Part shown: one piece after another, positions 26,178 through 34,406 of the stretch
How the letters are laid out: each line of letters opens with the position of its first letter
Numbering within the stretch: the stretch's first letter is position 1
Source: an uncultured Pelagibacteraceae bacterium
Lineage (GTDB): Bacteria; Pseudomonadota; Alphaproteobacteria; Pelagibacterales; Pelagibacteraceae
Assembly (NCBI GenBank): GCA_902587755.1
Contig: CACIMN010000002.1
Coordinates: forward strand, 124,001 to 188,000
DNA length: 64,000 nt
Direction of reading: 5' to 3'
Translations under genes and position numbers: made by a program
The notes under the pieces: generated by a model
Database searches by the model: none
What the model was told of the DNA's origin: nothing
Seen by the model: the letters and a program-made list of their open reading frames with translations, nothing else

Positions 26178-27077
26178 ATGAACAGAATAATAATAGCAAA
26201 AATCTCTGAAGGATTAGGAAATCAACTGTTTATGTATTCAAACGCTTATGCAATTTCAAAACAATTCGATTTTGATTTATGTTTAGATCCATACACAGGA
26301 TACTATAAAAATAATATTAGATCATTTATGCTTAATAATTTTAATATATCATCTGCTATTGCACCATCAAATTGGATATTTTCTAATTATCATAGAAACA
26401 TAATAAAAAAAATTAAAATTAAATGTGATTTTTTTAAAAATAAAAAATCTTTTTTATTTGAATTAAAAGATAAAAACAAATTAACAAAATTTAATTCTAT
26501 TAAATTAGATAATTTTAATGATAAAATTTATATTGATGGAAATTTTGAGTCAGAAAAATATTTTCTAGATTATAGAAATGATCTTCTGAAACAATTTTCT
26601 TTCAAAAAAAAAATGAGTAATAATAAATACCTAGATGTTATCAAGAATCACAATGTTGTTTCTATATGTGTTAGACAACATCGATACTCTGAAAGAATAA
26701 GTAATAAATTTGACCAAAATTCTATTAATAAATCTGAAGATTTTGTTGCTAAAACTGTAGATTATATTTATCAATCCATTAAATTTATTAAATCCAAAGT
26801 ACATAATCCAAAATTCCTATTATGGAGTAATGATTTTACAGGTCTTGAAAAATATTTTCCGAATAATGAATTTCTATATGTAGTTAATCCAGAGAATAAA
26901 ATTTTAAATGATTTCTATTTGTTAACACAATGTAAATATTTCATTGTTGGTCCTTCGACTTTTAGTTGGTGGGGTGCTTGGTTATCTAATAATGAAAATA
27001 AAATATGTATTAGACCTAAAAGTATTAATCCCTCAAATAATTTAGATTTTTGGCCTGAGTCTTGGATATCAATTTAA
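26178..27077 (+). CDS. GT11-like alpha-1,2-fucosyltransferase
   Basis: 299 residues with GT11 signatures: the N-terminal GLGNQLFMYSNAYA, the region ICVRQHRYSER at the position of the usual HxRRxDY motif, LLWSNDF (FSDD/SND-type motif) and the C-terminal FIVGPSTFSWWGAWLS. Such enzymes transfer L-fucose from GDP-fucose in alpha-1,2 linkage to surface glycans. The first motif lacks its usual His and Asp, so specificity may differ. No GDP-fucose synthesis gene is in this window. It is convergent with the recombinase, 20 bases apart. Confidence 0.86.
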   Translation: MNRIIIAKISEGLGNQLFMYSNAYAISKQFDFDLCLDPYTGYYKNNIRSFMLNNFNISSAIAPSNWIFSNYHRNIIKKIKIKCDFFKNKKSFLFELKDKNKLTKFNSIKLDNFNDKIYIDGNFESEKYFLDYRNDLLKQFSFKKKMSNNKYLDVIKNHNVVSICVRQHRYSERISNKFDQNSINKSEDFVAKTVDYIYQSIKFIKSKVHNPKFLLWSNDFTGLEKYFPNNEFLYVVNPENKILNDFYLLTQCKYFIVGPSTFSWWGAWLSNNENKICIRPKSINPSNNLDFWPESWISI

Positions 27078-27097
27078 TTTAAATCAGCGATTTTTTA

Positions 27098-28051
27098 TTA
27101 AATCTTCACTTTATTAAGTGCATTATTTTTAAATATATTGGCTTCTCTAATATATCTTCTAACCATTTGTGTTGTTTTGTGACCAGTCATTGCCATAATA
27201 CTACGTTCATCAGCACCAGATTCTGCGGCAACAGTTGCAAAACCAGATCTTAAACTATGTCCTGCAAAATTTTTATTCTCAATACCTGCTAAATTTAAAT
27301 ATTCTTTCATTAATAAAACTACTGATTGGTCAGTTAATCTTTTTTCTGTTAAAAATGATCCTTTAGAAAATCTCCTAAAAATAGGTCCAGATTTAATTTT
27401 AGAAATTTCTAGCCATTTTTTAAGATTTGCTACAGGGCAATAGTTTTCGTTAGTAAAATAGGGTAGTCCTTTAACCATTCCTTCACCGAATTGATCAGTT
27501 TTTGATCTTCTCACAGTGATTTTAAGACCCTCAGTTACAAATTCTAAGTCTTCGTGATCGATAGAGATTAGTTCAGTTCGTCTAAAACCACCTCCAAAGC
27601 CCACTAAGAAAATTGACTTGTCCCTATACTTCTTTATGTCTTCTATTTTTTGTTCATTTATAATATTAATTATTGATTTTAAATGATTGATTAATATGGG
27701 TTTTTTACCTTTTTGAATGCTTCCTTTTACCCTTTTTATTCCCATTAAATTTTCAACAATAATTGGGTGTTTTGTATCTAAATAATGCCCTTTGAGTTTA
27801 TGCACCATGCTTATAGACACTAATCTTCTTCTTAAAGTGCTGATTTTTGAATTTTTAGAAAGATAGGTTAGGTATAAAGACACTATTTTTGGCTCTGATG
27901 GCAATGAATTTAAACCATGTTTAGCACAAAATACTTCAAAGTCTTTGAAGTCTGATTTATATGCTCTTAAAGTATTGTTTGCTTTAGAGCTTTTAAGATT
28001 ATTTAAAGTTGACTCTTGAAGCGATTTTAGGTCTGTTGTCAGTTCATTCAT
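27098..28051 (-). CDS. tyrosine recombinase / phage-type integrase
   Basis: 317 residues: N-terminal SAM-like core-binding domain (about 10-100) and catalytic domain (about 115-305). Active-site residues are Arg157/158 in GFRRTELISI, Lys184 in RRSKTDQ, His265 and Arg268 in GHSLRSG, His291 in MTGHKTT and Tyr300 in VRRYIREA, so it looks active. The XerC/XerD-sized protein lacks an arm-binding extension. It stands at the border of the glycosyltransferase group. An inverted repeat shaped like a recombinase core site begins four bases before its ATG. It may be the trans-acting recombinase of the tRNA-Pro element 6.5 kb away, but this is not shown. Confidence 0.93.
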   Translation of the reverse strand: MNELTTDLKSLQESTLNNLKSSKANNTLRAYKSDFKDFEVFCAKHGLNSLPSEPKIVSLYLTYLSKNSKISTLRRRLVSISMVHKLKGHYLDTKHPIIVENLMGIKRVKGSIQKGKKPILINHLKSIINIINEQKIEDIKKYRDKSIFLVGFGGGFRRTELISIDHEDLEFVTEGLKITVRRSKTDQFGEGMVKGLPYFTNENYCPVANLKKWLEISKIKSGPIFRRFSKGSFLTEKRLTDQSVVLLMKEYLNLAGIENKNFAGHSLRSGFATVAAESGADERSIMAMTGHKTTQMVRRYIREANIFKNNALNKVKI

Positions 28052-28054
28052 ATA

Positions 28055-28089
28055 ATTACTATTGATAACAATTAATTATCATTAGTAAT
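28055..28089. promoter_or_regulatory. dif-like inverted repeat at recombinase start
   Basis: Arms ATTACTATTGATAA (28055-28068) and TTATCATTAGTAAT (28076-28089), complementary at 13 of 14 positions, separated by the seven bases CAATTAA. The inner ends ATAA-N7-TTAT and total geometry resemble tyrosine-recombinase core sites such as dif. It lies directly upstream of the recombinase gene and could be its recombination site or its own operator. Confidence 0.6.
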
Positions 28090-28186
28090 ATATCAAGAGT
28101 TTTAAAATGTCAAATAAAATAATTTATTATTTTAAAGGACAATTAACAACATTGTGATCACATTAACTTTATAATAAGAATTAAAT

Positions 28187-28357
28187 ATGGGTATAGATGG
28201 AGTAATTGAACCAATATATTTTCTAATAACTTCAATTGGTTTTATAATATTAAGCGTTATTCAGTACAAAAAAACTGGAAAAACCTTAGAAACGATTTAT
28301 TTGTCTATTTTATCTGTTTTCTTTATTGTTTGCTTTATAATTTTAAATTTTTATTGA
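28187..28357 (+). CDS. putative 56-residue two-helix membrane protein
   Basis: ATG-to-TGA frame of 56 residues. It has two hydrophobic helices (about 10-25, IYFLITSIGFIILSVI; about 38-56, YLSILSVFFIVCFIILNFY) joined by a polar loop QYKKTGKTLET. This is a regular small membrane hairpin protein layout. It precedes the DUF2938 gene by seven bases in the same direction. No family is recognised. Confidence 0.6.
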   Translation: MGIDGVIEPIYFLITSIGFIILSVIQYKKTGKTLETIYLSILSVFFIVCFIILNFY

Positions 28358-28364
28358 GTAAATA

Positions 28365-28841
28365 TTGATTGATATATTGAGCATTTTAGTTGCAGGCATA
28401 TTCTCATGCATAATTTTAGATATTTTGGGTTATTTATTAAAAAAAATAGGTATTCCAGAACCCTCTTGGGGAATTGTAGGTAGATGGACCTATTATATGA
28501 TTAAAAATGGAATTTTTTTTAACCCAACAATTATTGAAAAACCTCAATTTAAATATGAAGTATTACTTGGATGGGTTTTTCATTATTTTATATCAATATC
28601 CTGGGCAGTTATTTATTATATTTTCTTTATTTATATTGGTTTTAAAATGTCCTATTTTTCAGGACTTATTTTTGGAGCAATAACAACTTTAGCTCCACTC
28701 TTGGTATTTTTACCTTTTACAGGACAAGGCATTTTTGCAAAAAAAACAGGAAAACCAATAAAAACATCTGGTGTATTTCTTATAAGACATTCAATTTATG
28801 GAATAGCAATGTATGAAGGTTTTAGATGGTTTGTAATATGA
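28365..28841 (+). CDS. DUF2938-type membrane protein
   Basis: 158 residues with about four hydrophobic helices. The pattern SCIILDILGYLLKKIGIP ... WGIVGRW, then GWVFHYFISISWAVIY and SGLIFGAITTLAPLLVFLPFTGQGIF, is that of DUF2938 proteins, whose function is unknown. Start taken at TTG 28365 because no ATG is available in a suitable place. The stop overlaps the ATG of the MGMT-type gene (ATGA), so the two are coupled. Confidence 0.8.
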   Translation: MIDILSILVAGIFSCIILDILGYLLKKIGIPEPSWGIVGRWTYYMIKNGIFFNPTIIEKPQFKYEVLLGWVFHYFISISWAVIYYIFFIYIGFKMSYFSGLIFGAITTLAPLLVFLPFTGQGIFAKKTGKPIKTSGVFLIRHSIYGIAMYEGFRWFVI

Positions 28842-29113
28842 AATTGAAGGGAACAAAATTTCAGCAAAAAGTTTGGAAATATCTCAAAACTATACCAAAA
28901 GGTACTGTCAAAACCTATAAAGAGGTAGCAATAGCAATAAAAAGACCTAAATCAGCCCGTGCTGTAGCTAATGCATGTGGAAAAAACCCTTATGCCCCTA
29001 AAATACCATGTCATAGAGTAATTCGGTCCGATGGAGGCCTTGGAGGATACTCAGGCAGAGGCGGAATTAAGACAAAGCTTCGTTTATTGAGATCTGAAAA
29101 AGTTAATATTTAA
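28838..29113 (+). CDS. methylated-DNA-protein cysteine methyltransferase domain protein
   Basis: 91 residues comprising only the C-terminal DNA-binding domain of O6-alkylguanine transferases: FQQKVWKYLKTIPKGTVKTY, the helix region ARAVANACGKNP, and the acceptor motif IPCHRVI with the Cys retained, then GLGGYSGRGG. The N-terminal ribonuclease-like domain of Ada/Ogt is missing. It could repair alkylated guanine alone or be an MGMT-fold protein with another role; alkyltransferase-like proteins normally have Trp instead of the Cys, so it is not of that type. Start at ATG 28838, coupled to the DUF2938 stop. Confidence 0.9.
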   Translation: MKLKGTKFQQKVWKYLKTIPKGTVKTYKEVAIAIKRPKSARAVANACGKNPYAPKIPCHRVIRSDGGLGGYSGRGGIKTKLRLLRSEKVNI

Positions 29114-29631
29114 TGGCTTTTTTTTTCTATTTTATGGTTAAAAACACTTGTAAAATCAACGTTTTTTCAATATTTAAGCTAATTTCAATATGATTAGTAA
29201 TATTCACCCTTCAGTTGCACTATATATCGAAATATAACAAAATAAAGCACCTCTATGGCTGTTTAAAACATATATTCTATAACTGCATTGCTCTACTTTT
29301 TAATGATTCCAAGGCATAAATTTAGTGTGAATTTTCATGTAATTTTTAAAAAATTTTTGTTCCCCTGTTCACTTATTAAAATAACAATTTTTAAATTTTG
29401 TGTTTAATTAGATAATAAAACCATTAGTATTTAACACTTTTAAGTATTATGGTGTATTTTCTTTATTAATATTGCTGTTTTTGCCTTTATCGATTTAAAA
29501 TCACAGTTATTAATTGTATATTTTGTATTTATTTTTCTATTTTTTTATATAAAAAAAAAAATAATAATTACAGTAGTTTAATAGTATATATTAATGTAAT
29601 TAATTGCATATTAGTAACTATTTATTTACTA
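29114..29631. other. 518-base AT-rich region without a supportable gene
   Basis: No RNA gene, hairpin terminator or repeat is evident. The longest suggestive frame (29444-29581, forward) reads as about 45 mostly hydrophobic residues but has no ATG, GTG or TTG start, so it may be a decayed fragment. Short ATG frames of 15 and 34 codons are unconvincing. It is one of the longest gene-free stretches of the window and separates the accessory zone from the core argC/hom operon. Confidence 0.6.
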
Positions 29632-30483
29632 CTAAGTAGAACGATTAAGCAAATATTCTCGTCTAGAAATATATAGACCACTTAGAACAATAATAAACAA
29701 ACCTAAATAAGTCCAATTATCAGGCAATTCATGAAAGAAATAGTAACTAATTAGTATGTTGGTAATTATCTCTGTATAGCCTAAAGGAGCTAATTTAGAT
29801 GCATCAGCGTATTTGAGTGATAATATGAGAAAAAGATGAGCTACAGACGCTATAAAGCCGATTAAAGCCATTAAAATCCACTGATTTGAGGTAGGATTAA
29901 CCCAAACAGAGGGCATAAATAGGCTAATTATTATAGTTCCTATTAAACCCGATAATAAAAGGGTTAAAAGAGGATTATCAGAAGTACTGAGCTTCCTCGT
30001 GATAATAAGATAAAACCCATAGCAAATTCCATTACCTAAAGCAGCCATGGTAGCTAAATTAAGTTCTATAAAGCCAGGCCTGATTACAATTAAAGTTCCA
30101 ATAAATCCTAATGATACAGCAGTCCACCTCTTCAACCCTACTTTCTCATTTAAAAAAAATGGAGATAAGGCTGTAACACAAATTGGAGCAACAAAAGCTA
30201 ATGTTAAGGCTTTAGGAAGTGAAATTTCCGATATTGCATAAAAGAATAAATAAGTAGAAAAAACAAAAATTAATCCTCTAATTAATTGAAGGGCTGGTTT
30301 TTTCGTCCAAACTAATGAATGTCTATAAAAGATAAGCATTAGGGATAACGTAAATACTACAGTAAAAAAATATCTTGCCCACGTTATCTGCAAAACATCC
30401 ATAGATGAGCTTAAATATTTAGCAAAAGCATCCATTACAGGAACTATCATCCAAGCAGAAGCATTTAAAATTATAGCCTTCAT
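29632..30483 (-). CDS. EamA/DMT family transporter
   Basis: 283 residues with ten predicted helices in two EamA repeats: MKAIILNASAWMIVPVMDAFAK at the start and LGNGICYGFYLIITRKLS opening the second repeat. Typical segments are ITWARYFFTV, SLPKALTLAFVAPICVTAL and PLGYTEIITNILISYYFFHE. It is the last gene of the reverse run rplM-rpsI-argC-lipoprotein-hom-AEC-EamA, 16 bases after the AEC gene, so an amino-acid or metabolite exporter role is plausible but unproven. Confidence 0.9.
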   Translation of the reverse strand: MKAIILNASAWMIVPVMDAFAKYLSSSMDVLQITWARYFFTVVFTLSLMLIFYRHSLVWTKKPALQLIRGLIFVFSTYLFFYAISEISLPKALTLAFVAPICVTALSPFFLNEKVGLKRWTAVSLGFIGTLIVIRPGFIELNLATMAALGNGICYGFYLIITRKLSTSDNPLLTLLLSGLIGTIIISLFMPSVWVNPTSNQWILMALIGFIASVAHLFLILSLKYADASKLAPLGYTEIITNILISYYFFHELPDNWTYLGLFIIVLSGLYISRREYLLNRST

Positions 30484-30499
30484 GAAAGAAGAATATCTC

Positions 30500-31399
30500 T
30501 TAATAGAAGTATTTTAAAGCAAAGAATAATGTAATTGGGATGGTAAATAATGACATGATTGTTGATACCACAATTGTGCTAGAAATATTATCCACAATTT
30601 CTTTAGGAGAGTACATGTGGGCAACCAAATAACATAAAATTGCACTTGGCATACACGATTGTATCAACAATACACCCGCTGGTATTCCGGATAAATTAAA
30701 AAATTTTATAACAGCAAATCCAATAATTGGCCCAAGTATTACTCTTCCAAAGGATGTTATTAATGCATCTTTGAAAGAAAATACTTTCATTTGAGTAAGA
30801 GCTACTCCAAGAGACATTAAAATCATAACAATCATACCGTAAGCTAAAAGCATTACAGTATTTAATACAAATTGAGGAAACGGTATTTCAAAATATAAAA
30901 AAATAACTGTTATTAAAATTGCATAAAAAGATGGACTTTTTAATATAATTTTAAAATCAAAAGAGCGTTTTGCTAAGAATATGTTAAGTGTAAAATGAAG
31001 CAAAACAATTAGAGATGAAATTGCTGCAGCTATTCCCATTCCTAATTCGCCATAAGCAAATAAACATATTGGTATACCCATATTTCCAGTATTTGGTAAA
31101 ATAAAAGTAGGTAATTCTCGAATATAATCTTTTTTCATAAGTATAAGAAAAATTAATCCAACAACACCAAACAGACTTAATAGAATTATTGAATAACCAA
31201 AATACTGTTTAAATACGTCATAAGTAACACCACCTGCCGTGATAGCAAAAATAACGAGAGCTGGTGTTCCAAAATTACCAGCATATGTAGTTATAAATGA
31301 TGTATCAAAATCTGGATTTTTTTTACCCAAGTGATATCCAAGTCCTACTATTAAGAATACTGGAAATAAAACTTCAAAAAGTTTTAAATAAATTTCCAT
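30500..31399 (-). CDS. AEC family transporter (auxin efflux carrier type)
   Basis: 299 residues and about ten helices. Family pattern: N-terminal LFPVFLIVGLGYHLGK, FILPNTGNMGIPICLFAYG (the conserved N-T-G-N-x-G-x-P) and C-terminal IQSCMPSAILCYLVAHMY. Bacterial AEC proteins include malate and other carboxylate carriers. The start overlaps the hom stop by one base, so it is translated with homoserine dehydrogenase; transport of a threonine/methionine-pathway metabolite is a reasonable but unsupported guess. Confidence 0.9.
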   Translation of the reverse strand: MEIYLKLFEVLFPVFLIVGLGYHLGKKNPDFDTSFITTYAGNFGTPALVIFAITAGGVTYDVFKQYFGYSIILLSLFGVVGLIFLILMKKDYIRELPTFILPNTGNMGIPICLFAYGELGMGIAAAISSLIVLLHFTLNIFLAKRSFDFKIILKSPSFYAILITVIFLYFEIPFPQFVLNTVMLLAYGMIVMILMSLGVALTQMKVFSFKDALITSFGRVILGPIIGFAVIKFFNLSGIPAGVLLIQSCMPSAILCYLVAHMYSPKEIVDNISSTIVVSTIMSLFTIPITLFFALKYFY

Positions 31400-32691
31400 T
31401 AACCAAGCAATCTAATTAATGTTGGAGTTTTTAAAATATTTTTATTATTTTTGAAAATATACAAACAATTGTGAATATTAATATCAGTTGTTTTATGTGT
31501 AATAATAACAATTGTTGCTTTATTGTTTTTTTTATCAGGTGTCTGTATTAGCCTTTTAACTGAAATTTTATATTTAGCTAAACGATTAGTTATCTCCGAT
31601 AATACACCGGGCTTATCTTTTACTTCGAACCTTAAATATAATGAATTAACATAATTATTTACATTATATGGTTTTAAAGATTTAAGCTTAGAAACACTAA
31701 CACCAAAAGGTTTTTTTATATTTCCACGCAAAATTGAGAGTAAATCAGAGAGTAAAGACGAAGAAGTAGGACCTGGTCCAGCCCCCTCTCCCTGCAGTAC
31801 ACTCTCTCCAACTGGTTTACCTTGAAGAATAACTGCATTCATTACACCATTAACATTACCAACATAAGATTTTTTACTAACCAAACATGGATGCACGGTT
31901 TCAAAAAGATGATTATTCTTTAACTCAGAAATTCCCAGCAACTTAATTCTTAAATCTAATTGATTTGCAATTTTAATATCTTTTAATTCAATTTTTTCTA
32001 TTCCTTCCATTAAACATTTATGTTTAGAAATTTTACTATTAAAGGCTAAAGCAGATAAAATTCTTACTTTGGCAAATGCATCAAAACCATTTAAATCTAA
32101 TTTTGGATTACCTGGTTCGGCATAACCAAGTATCTGTGCTTTTTTTAAAACATCCGCAAAATTTTGATCTGAATTTTCCATTTCGGATAGAATATAATTT
32201 GAAGTACCATTCAAAATTCCAAAAACTTTTGATATTTTGTTTGTTGCCAATCCCTCTTTAATAGATCTTAATATTGGGATACCACCAGCAACTGATGCTT
32301 CAAATTCTAAATTAACTTTATTTTTTTCTGCAAGTTTTGCTAACTCATTGCCATGTTTTGAGATTAAAGCTTTATTAGGTGTAATAACATGGATTTTACT
32401 TTTTAAAGCAGTCTCTACAACTTTTTTAGAAATACCATCTGATAATCCTATGGCTTCAAATAATATATCTATATTATTTTTCTTAAAAATTTTTAAAGGA
32501 TTTTTGTAAAAAATTTTTTTATTAACTTTAAATTTTCTTTTTTTATTAATATTTCTGGCAGAAACAGCCACAACATTTATTTTTTTACCTGTTTTAAGCT
32601 CAATATCTTTCTTTTTCGTATTTAATTCGTTTAACAAATAATTACCGACCTGACCAAGTCCTACTACTGCAATATTAATTAATTTAGTCAT
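31399..32691 (-). CDS. hom: homoserine dehydrogenase
   Basis: Reduces aspartate semialdehyde to homoserine for threonine and methionine synthesis. Rossmann start VAVVGLGQVGNYLL, catalytic-domain motifs GGIPILRSIKEGLA, GILNGTSNYILSEM and GYAEPGNPKLDLNGFDA, and a C-terminal ACT domain (about 348-425, YLRFEVKDKPGVLSEITNRL) for feedback control. The 430 residues are normal. It overlaps both the lipoprotein gene upstream (ATGA) and the AEC gene downstream. Confidence 0.96.
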   Translation of the reverse strand: MTKLINIAVVGLGQVGNYLLNELNTKKKDIELKTGKKINVVAVSARNINKKRKFKVNKKIFYKNPLKIFKKNNIDILFEAIGLSDGISKKVVETALKSKIHVITPNKALISKHGNELAKLAEKNKVNLEFEASVAGGIPILRSIKEGLATNKISKVFGILNGTSNYILSEMENSDQNFADVLKKAQILGYAEPGNPKLDLNGFDAFAKVRILSALAFNSKISKHKCLMEGIEKIELKDIKIANQLDLRIKLLGISELKNNHLFETVHPCLVSKKSYVGNVNGVMNAVILQGKPVGESVLQGEGAGPGPTSSSLLSDLLSILRGNIKKPFGVSVSKLKSLKPYNVNNYVNSLYLRFEVKDKPGVLSEITNRLAKYKISVKRLIQTPDKKNNKATIVIITHKTTDINIHNCLYIFKNNKNILKTPTLIRLLG

Positions 32692-32915
32692 TTGCTTATA
32701 TCTGGATATTTACTCTTTTTTGTATAGTCATCTATATAAATCTCATATTCCTCTATTGTCATTGATGTTATATCGTCTGACTTTTTTAATATCTCATTTA
32801 ATTTTTTTTGATTAGTTTTGCTTTCAATAGAATTTTCTGTCCAATATTGAGAATCTTTGTTTAAAGAACAATTGGCTAATGTTAATGAAATAAAAATTAT
32901 TATAAATTTTCTCAT
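32688..32915 (-). CDS. small putative lipoprotein between argC and hom
   Basis: 75 residues: signal FIIIFISLTLANCS with a candidate lipobox Cys16 preceded by Asn, then a polar acidic stretch with no recognised domain. The start overlaps the argC stop (ATGA) and the stop overlaps the hom start (ATGA), so it is coupled to two biosynthetic genes. The family is not recognised. That it is real is supported by the tight coupling and the signal peptide, although BamE (40311) is the only other lipoprotein here with Asn before the Cys. Confidence 0.75.
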   Translation of the reverse strand: MRKFIIIFISLTLANCSLNKDSQYWTENSIESKTNQKKLNEILKKSDDITSMTIEEYEIYIDDYTKKSKYPDISK

Positions 32916-33934
32916 TTTAATCCAGTCTTTTCAGAAAAATTAAATTTATTATTCAGATTTTGTACGGCTTGACCTGCTCCACCCTTAATCAAGTTGTCAA
33001 GAGCGGATAGAATAATTATTTTATTGCTATATTTAGATTTGCACACAGAAATATAACAATTATTTGTATTTATTACTTCATTGGTGCTTAAAAAAGAGTC
33101 AGACTTTAATATTTTTACAAAACTCTCATTTTTATAAAAATTATTTAATGTTTTTAATACTTTTGTTTGTGAAATATTATTTTCTAAATCAACATATATA
33201 GTACTAAGAATACCTCTGAACATTGGTGATAAGTGAGGCGTAAAACTAAATTGAAATTTTTTCTTAGTAAATTTTCTTAACATTTGATCTATTTCAGAAT
33301 TATGACGATGAAAACCAACACCATATGCACTTAAAGATTCATATAAATTTTTATCTTTATATTTTTTATGAACTCCTCTACCAGCACCTGAATAACCAGA
33401 TTTTGAATCAATTATAATATTATTTAATTTAATTAAATTTTTCTTAAATAAAGGAAATAAAGGTAGCAATATTGATGTTGGATAACATCCTGGGCATGAA
33501 ATTATATTATACTTCTTAATCTTTTTTCGGTTTATTTCAGGAAGTAAATAGATGCTTTTCTTTATTAAATTGGTTGCACGATGTTTTTGCTTATACCATT
33601 TTAAATAATCAGAAGCTCTTTCTAATCTAAAATCTGCAGCAAGATCTATTAGTGTATGATTTCTGCTTAAATATTTAGATATATCCTGTGCTTCCCCATT
33701 TGGAAGTGCTGTAAAAATAACATGAACGTCTTTTAATAATTTTTTATTAAATTTTAAAATTTTTGGTAATTTATATTTAGATAAAGATTTATCATAAAAA
33801 TTAATGTGTTTACCCACAGAAGAATTTCCGCAAAGGTATTTAATATTAATATATTTGTGTTTAACTAATAATTTAATTAATTGAACACCAATATATCCAG
33901 TTGATCCAGCAACTAATGCGTTAAGCTTAGGCAT
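32912..33934 (-). CDS. argC: N-acetyl-gamma-glutamyl-phosphate reductase
   Basis: Third step of arginine synthesis. NADP-binding start VAGSTGYIGVQLIKLL, catalytic Cys in ISCPGCYPTSILLPL, dimer/active-site segments DSKSGYSGAGRG, GVGFHRHNSEI and SFTPHLSPMFRG, and ALDNLIKGGAGQAVQNLN at the end. The 340 residues match the long ArgC type. It follows rpsI by 33 bases; the rplM-rpsI-argC order is common in alphaproteobacteria. Confidence 0.96.
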   Translation of the reverse strand: MPKLNALVAGSTGYIGVQLIKLLVKHKYINIKYLCGNSSVGKHINFYDKSLSKYKLPKILKFNKKLLKDVHVIFTALPNGEAQDISKYLSRNHTLIDLAADFRLERASDYLKWYKQKHRATNLIKKSIYLLPEINRKKIKKYNIISCPGCYPTSILLPLFPLFKKNLIKLNNIIIDSKSGYSGAGRGVHKKYKDKNLYESLSAYGVGFHRHNSEIDQMLRKFTKKKFQFSFTPHLSPMFRGILSTIYVDLENNISQTKVLKTLNNFYKNESFVKILKSDSFLSTNEVINTNNCYISVCKSKYSNKIIILSALDNLIKGGAGQAVQNLNNKFNFSEKTGLK

Positions 33935-33967
33935 TTTATATTATAACAGTTAAAAATTAAAAAAAAA

Positions 33968-34405
33968 TTATCTTTTAGAGAACTGGAAGCTTCTTCTAGC
34001 TTTTCTTCTACCAGGTTTTTTTCTTTCTACTGCTCTTGAGTCTCTGGTGGTAAGTTTTTCTGTTTTTAAGGTCGCTTTGAGATTATCATCAAATAACACT
34101 AAAGCTTTTGAAATACCATGAACCATAGCCCCCGCTTGGCCTGTGGGTCCTCCTCCTTTTACACTGCATCTTACATCGTAATCGGTAGCCTGATTAATAA
34201 TCTCAAAAGGTCTTGTAATTTGCATTTTATGAGTTTCGTCAGCAAAATAATCACTAAATAATTTACCATTTACATAAATTTTACCAGAACCTTTTTTTAA
34301 CCAAACTTTTGCAATTGATGTTTTTCTTCTTCCAGTAGCGTATTTACTGTCTTTAAAATCTAATTTTAATTTTGCAGATTTTGATGTTGATTGTGTATTT
34401 TCCAT
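33968..34405 (-). CDS. rpsI: 30S ribosomal protein S9
   Basis: 145 residues with S9 signatures: ATGRRKTSIAKVWLKKGSGK, GGGPTGQAGAMVHGISKAL and the C-terminal DSRAVERKKPGRRKARRSFQFSKR (given here only as a region, about 122-145) whose last Arg contacts the P-site tRNA. The N-terminal 16 residues are a Ser/Lys-rich extension. It starts one base after the rplM stop, as usual for the L13-S9 pair. Confidence 0.97.
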   Translation of the reverse strand: MENTQSTSKSAKLKLDFKDSKYATGRRKTSIAKVWLKKGSGKIYVNGKLFSDYFADETHKMQITRPFEIINQATDYDVRCSVKGGGPTGQAGAMVHGISKALVLFDDNLKATLKTEKLTTRDSRAVERKKPGRRKARRSFQFSKR

Positions 34406-34406
34406 C

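Noticed and set aside
22884-29113. tRNA-Glu as an integration site for the glycosyltransferase block
   Set aside because: No copy of the tRNA-Glu 3' end is found downstream within the block or the gene-free stretch.
29444-29581. Hydrophobic frame of about 45 codons in the gene-free stretch
   Set aside because: No ATG, GTG or TTG start and no ribosome-binding site; at best a decayed fragment.
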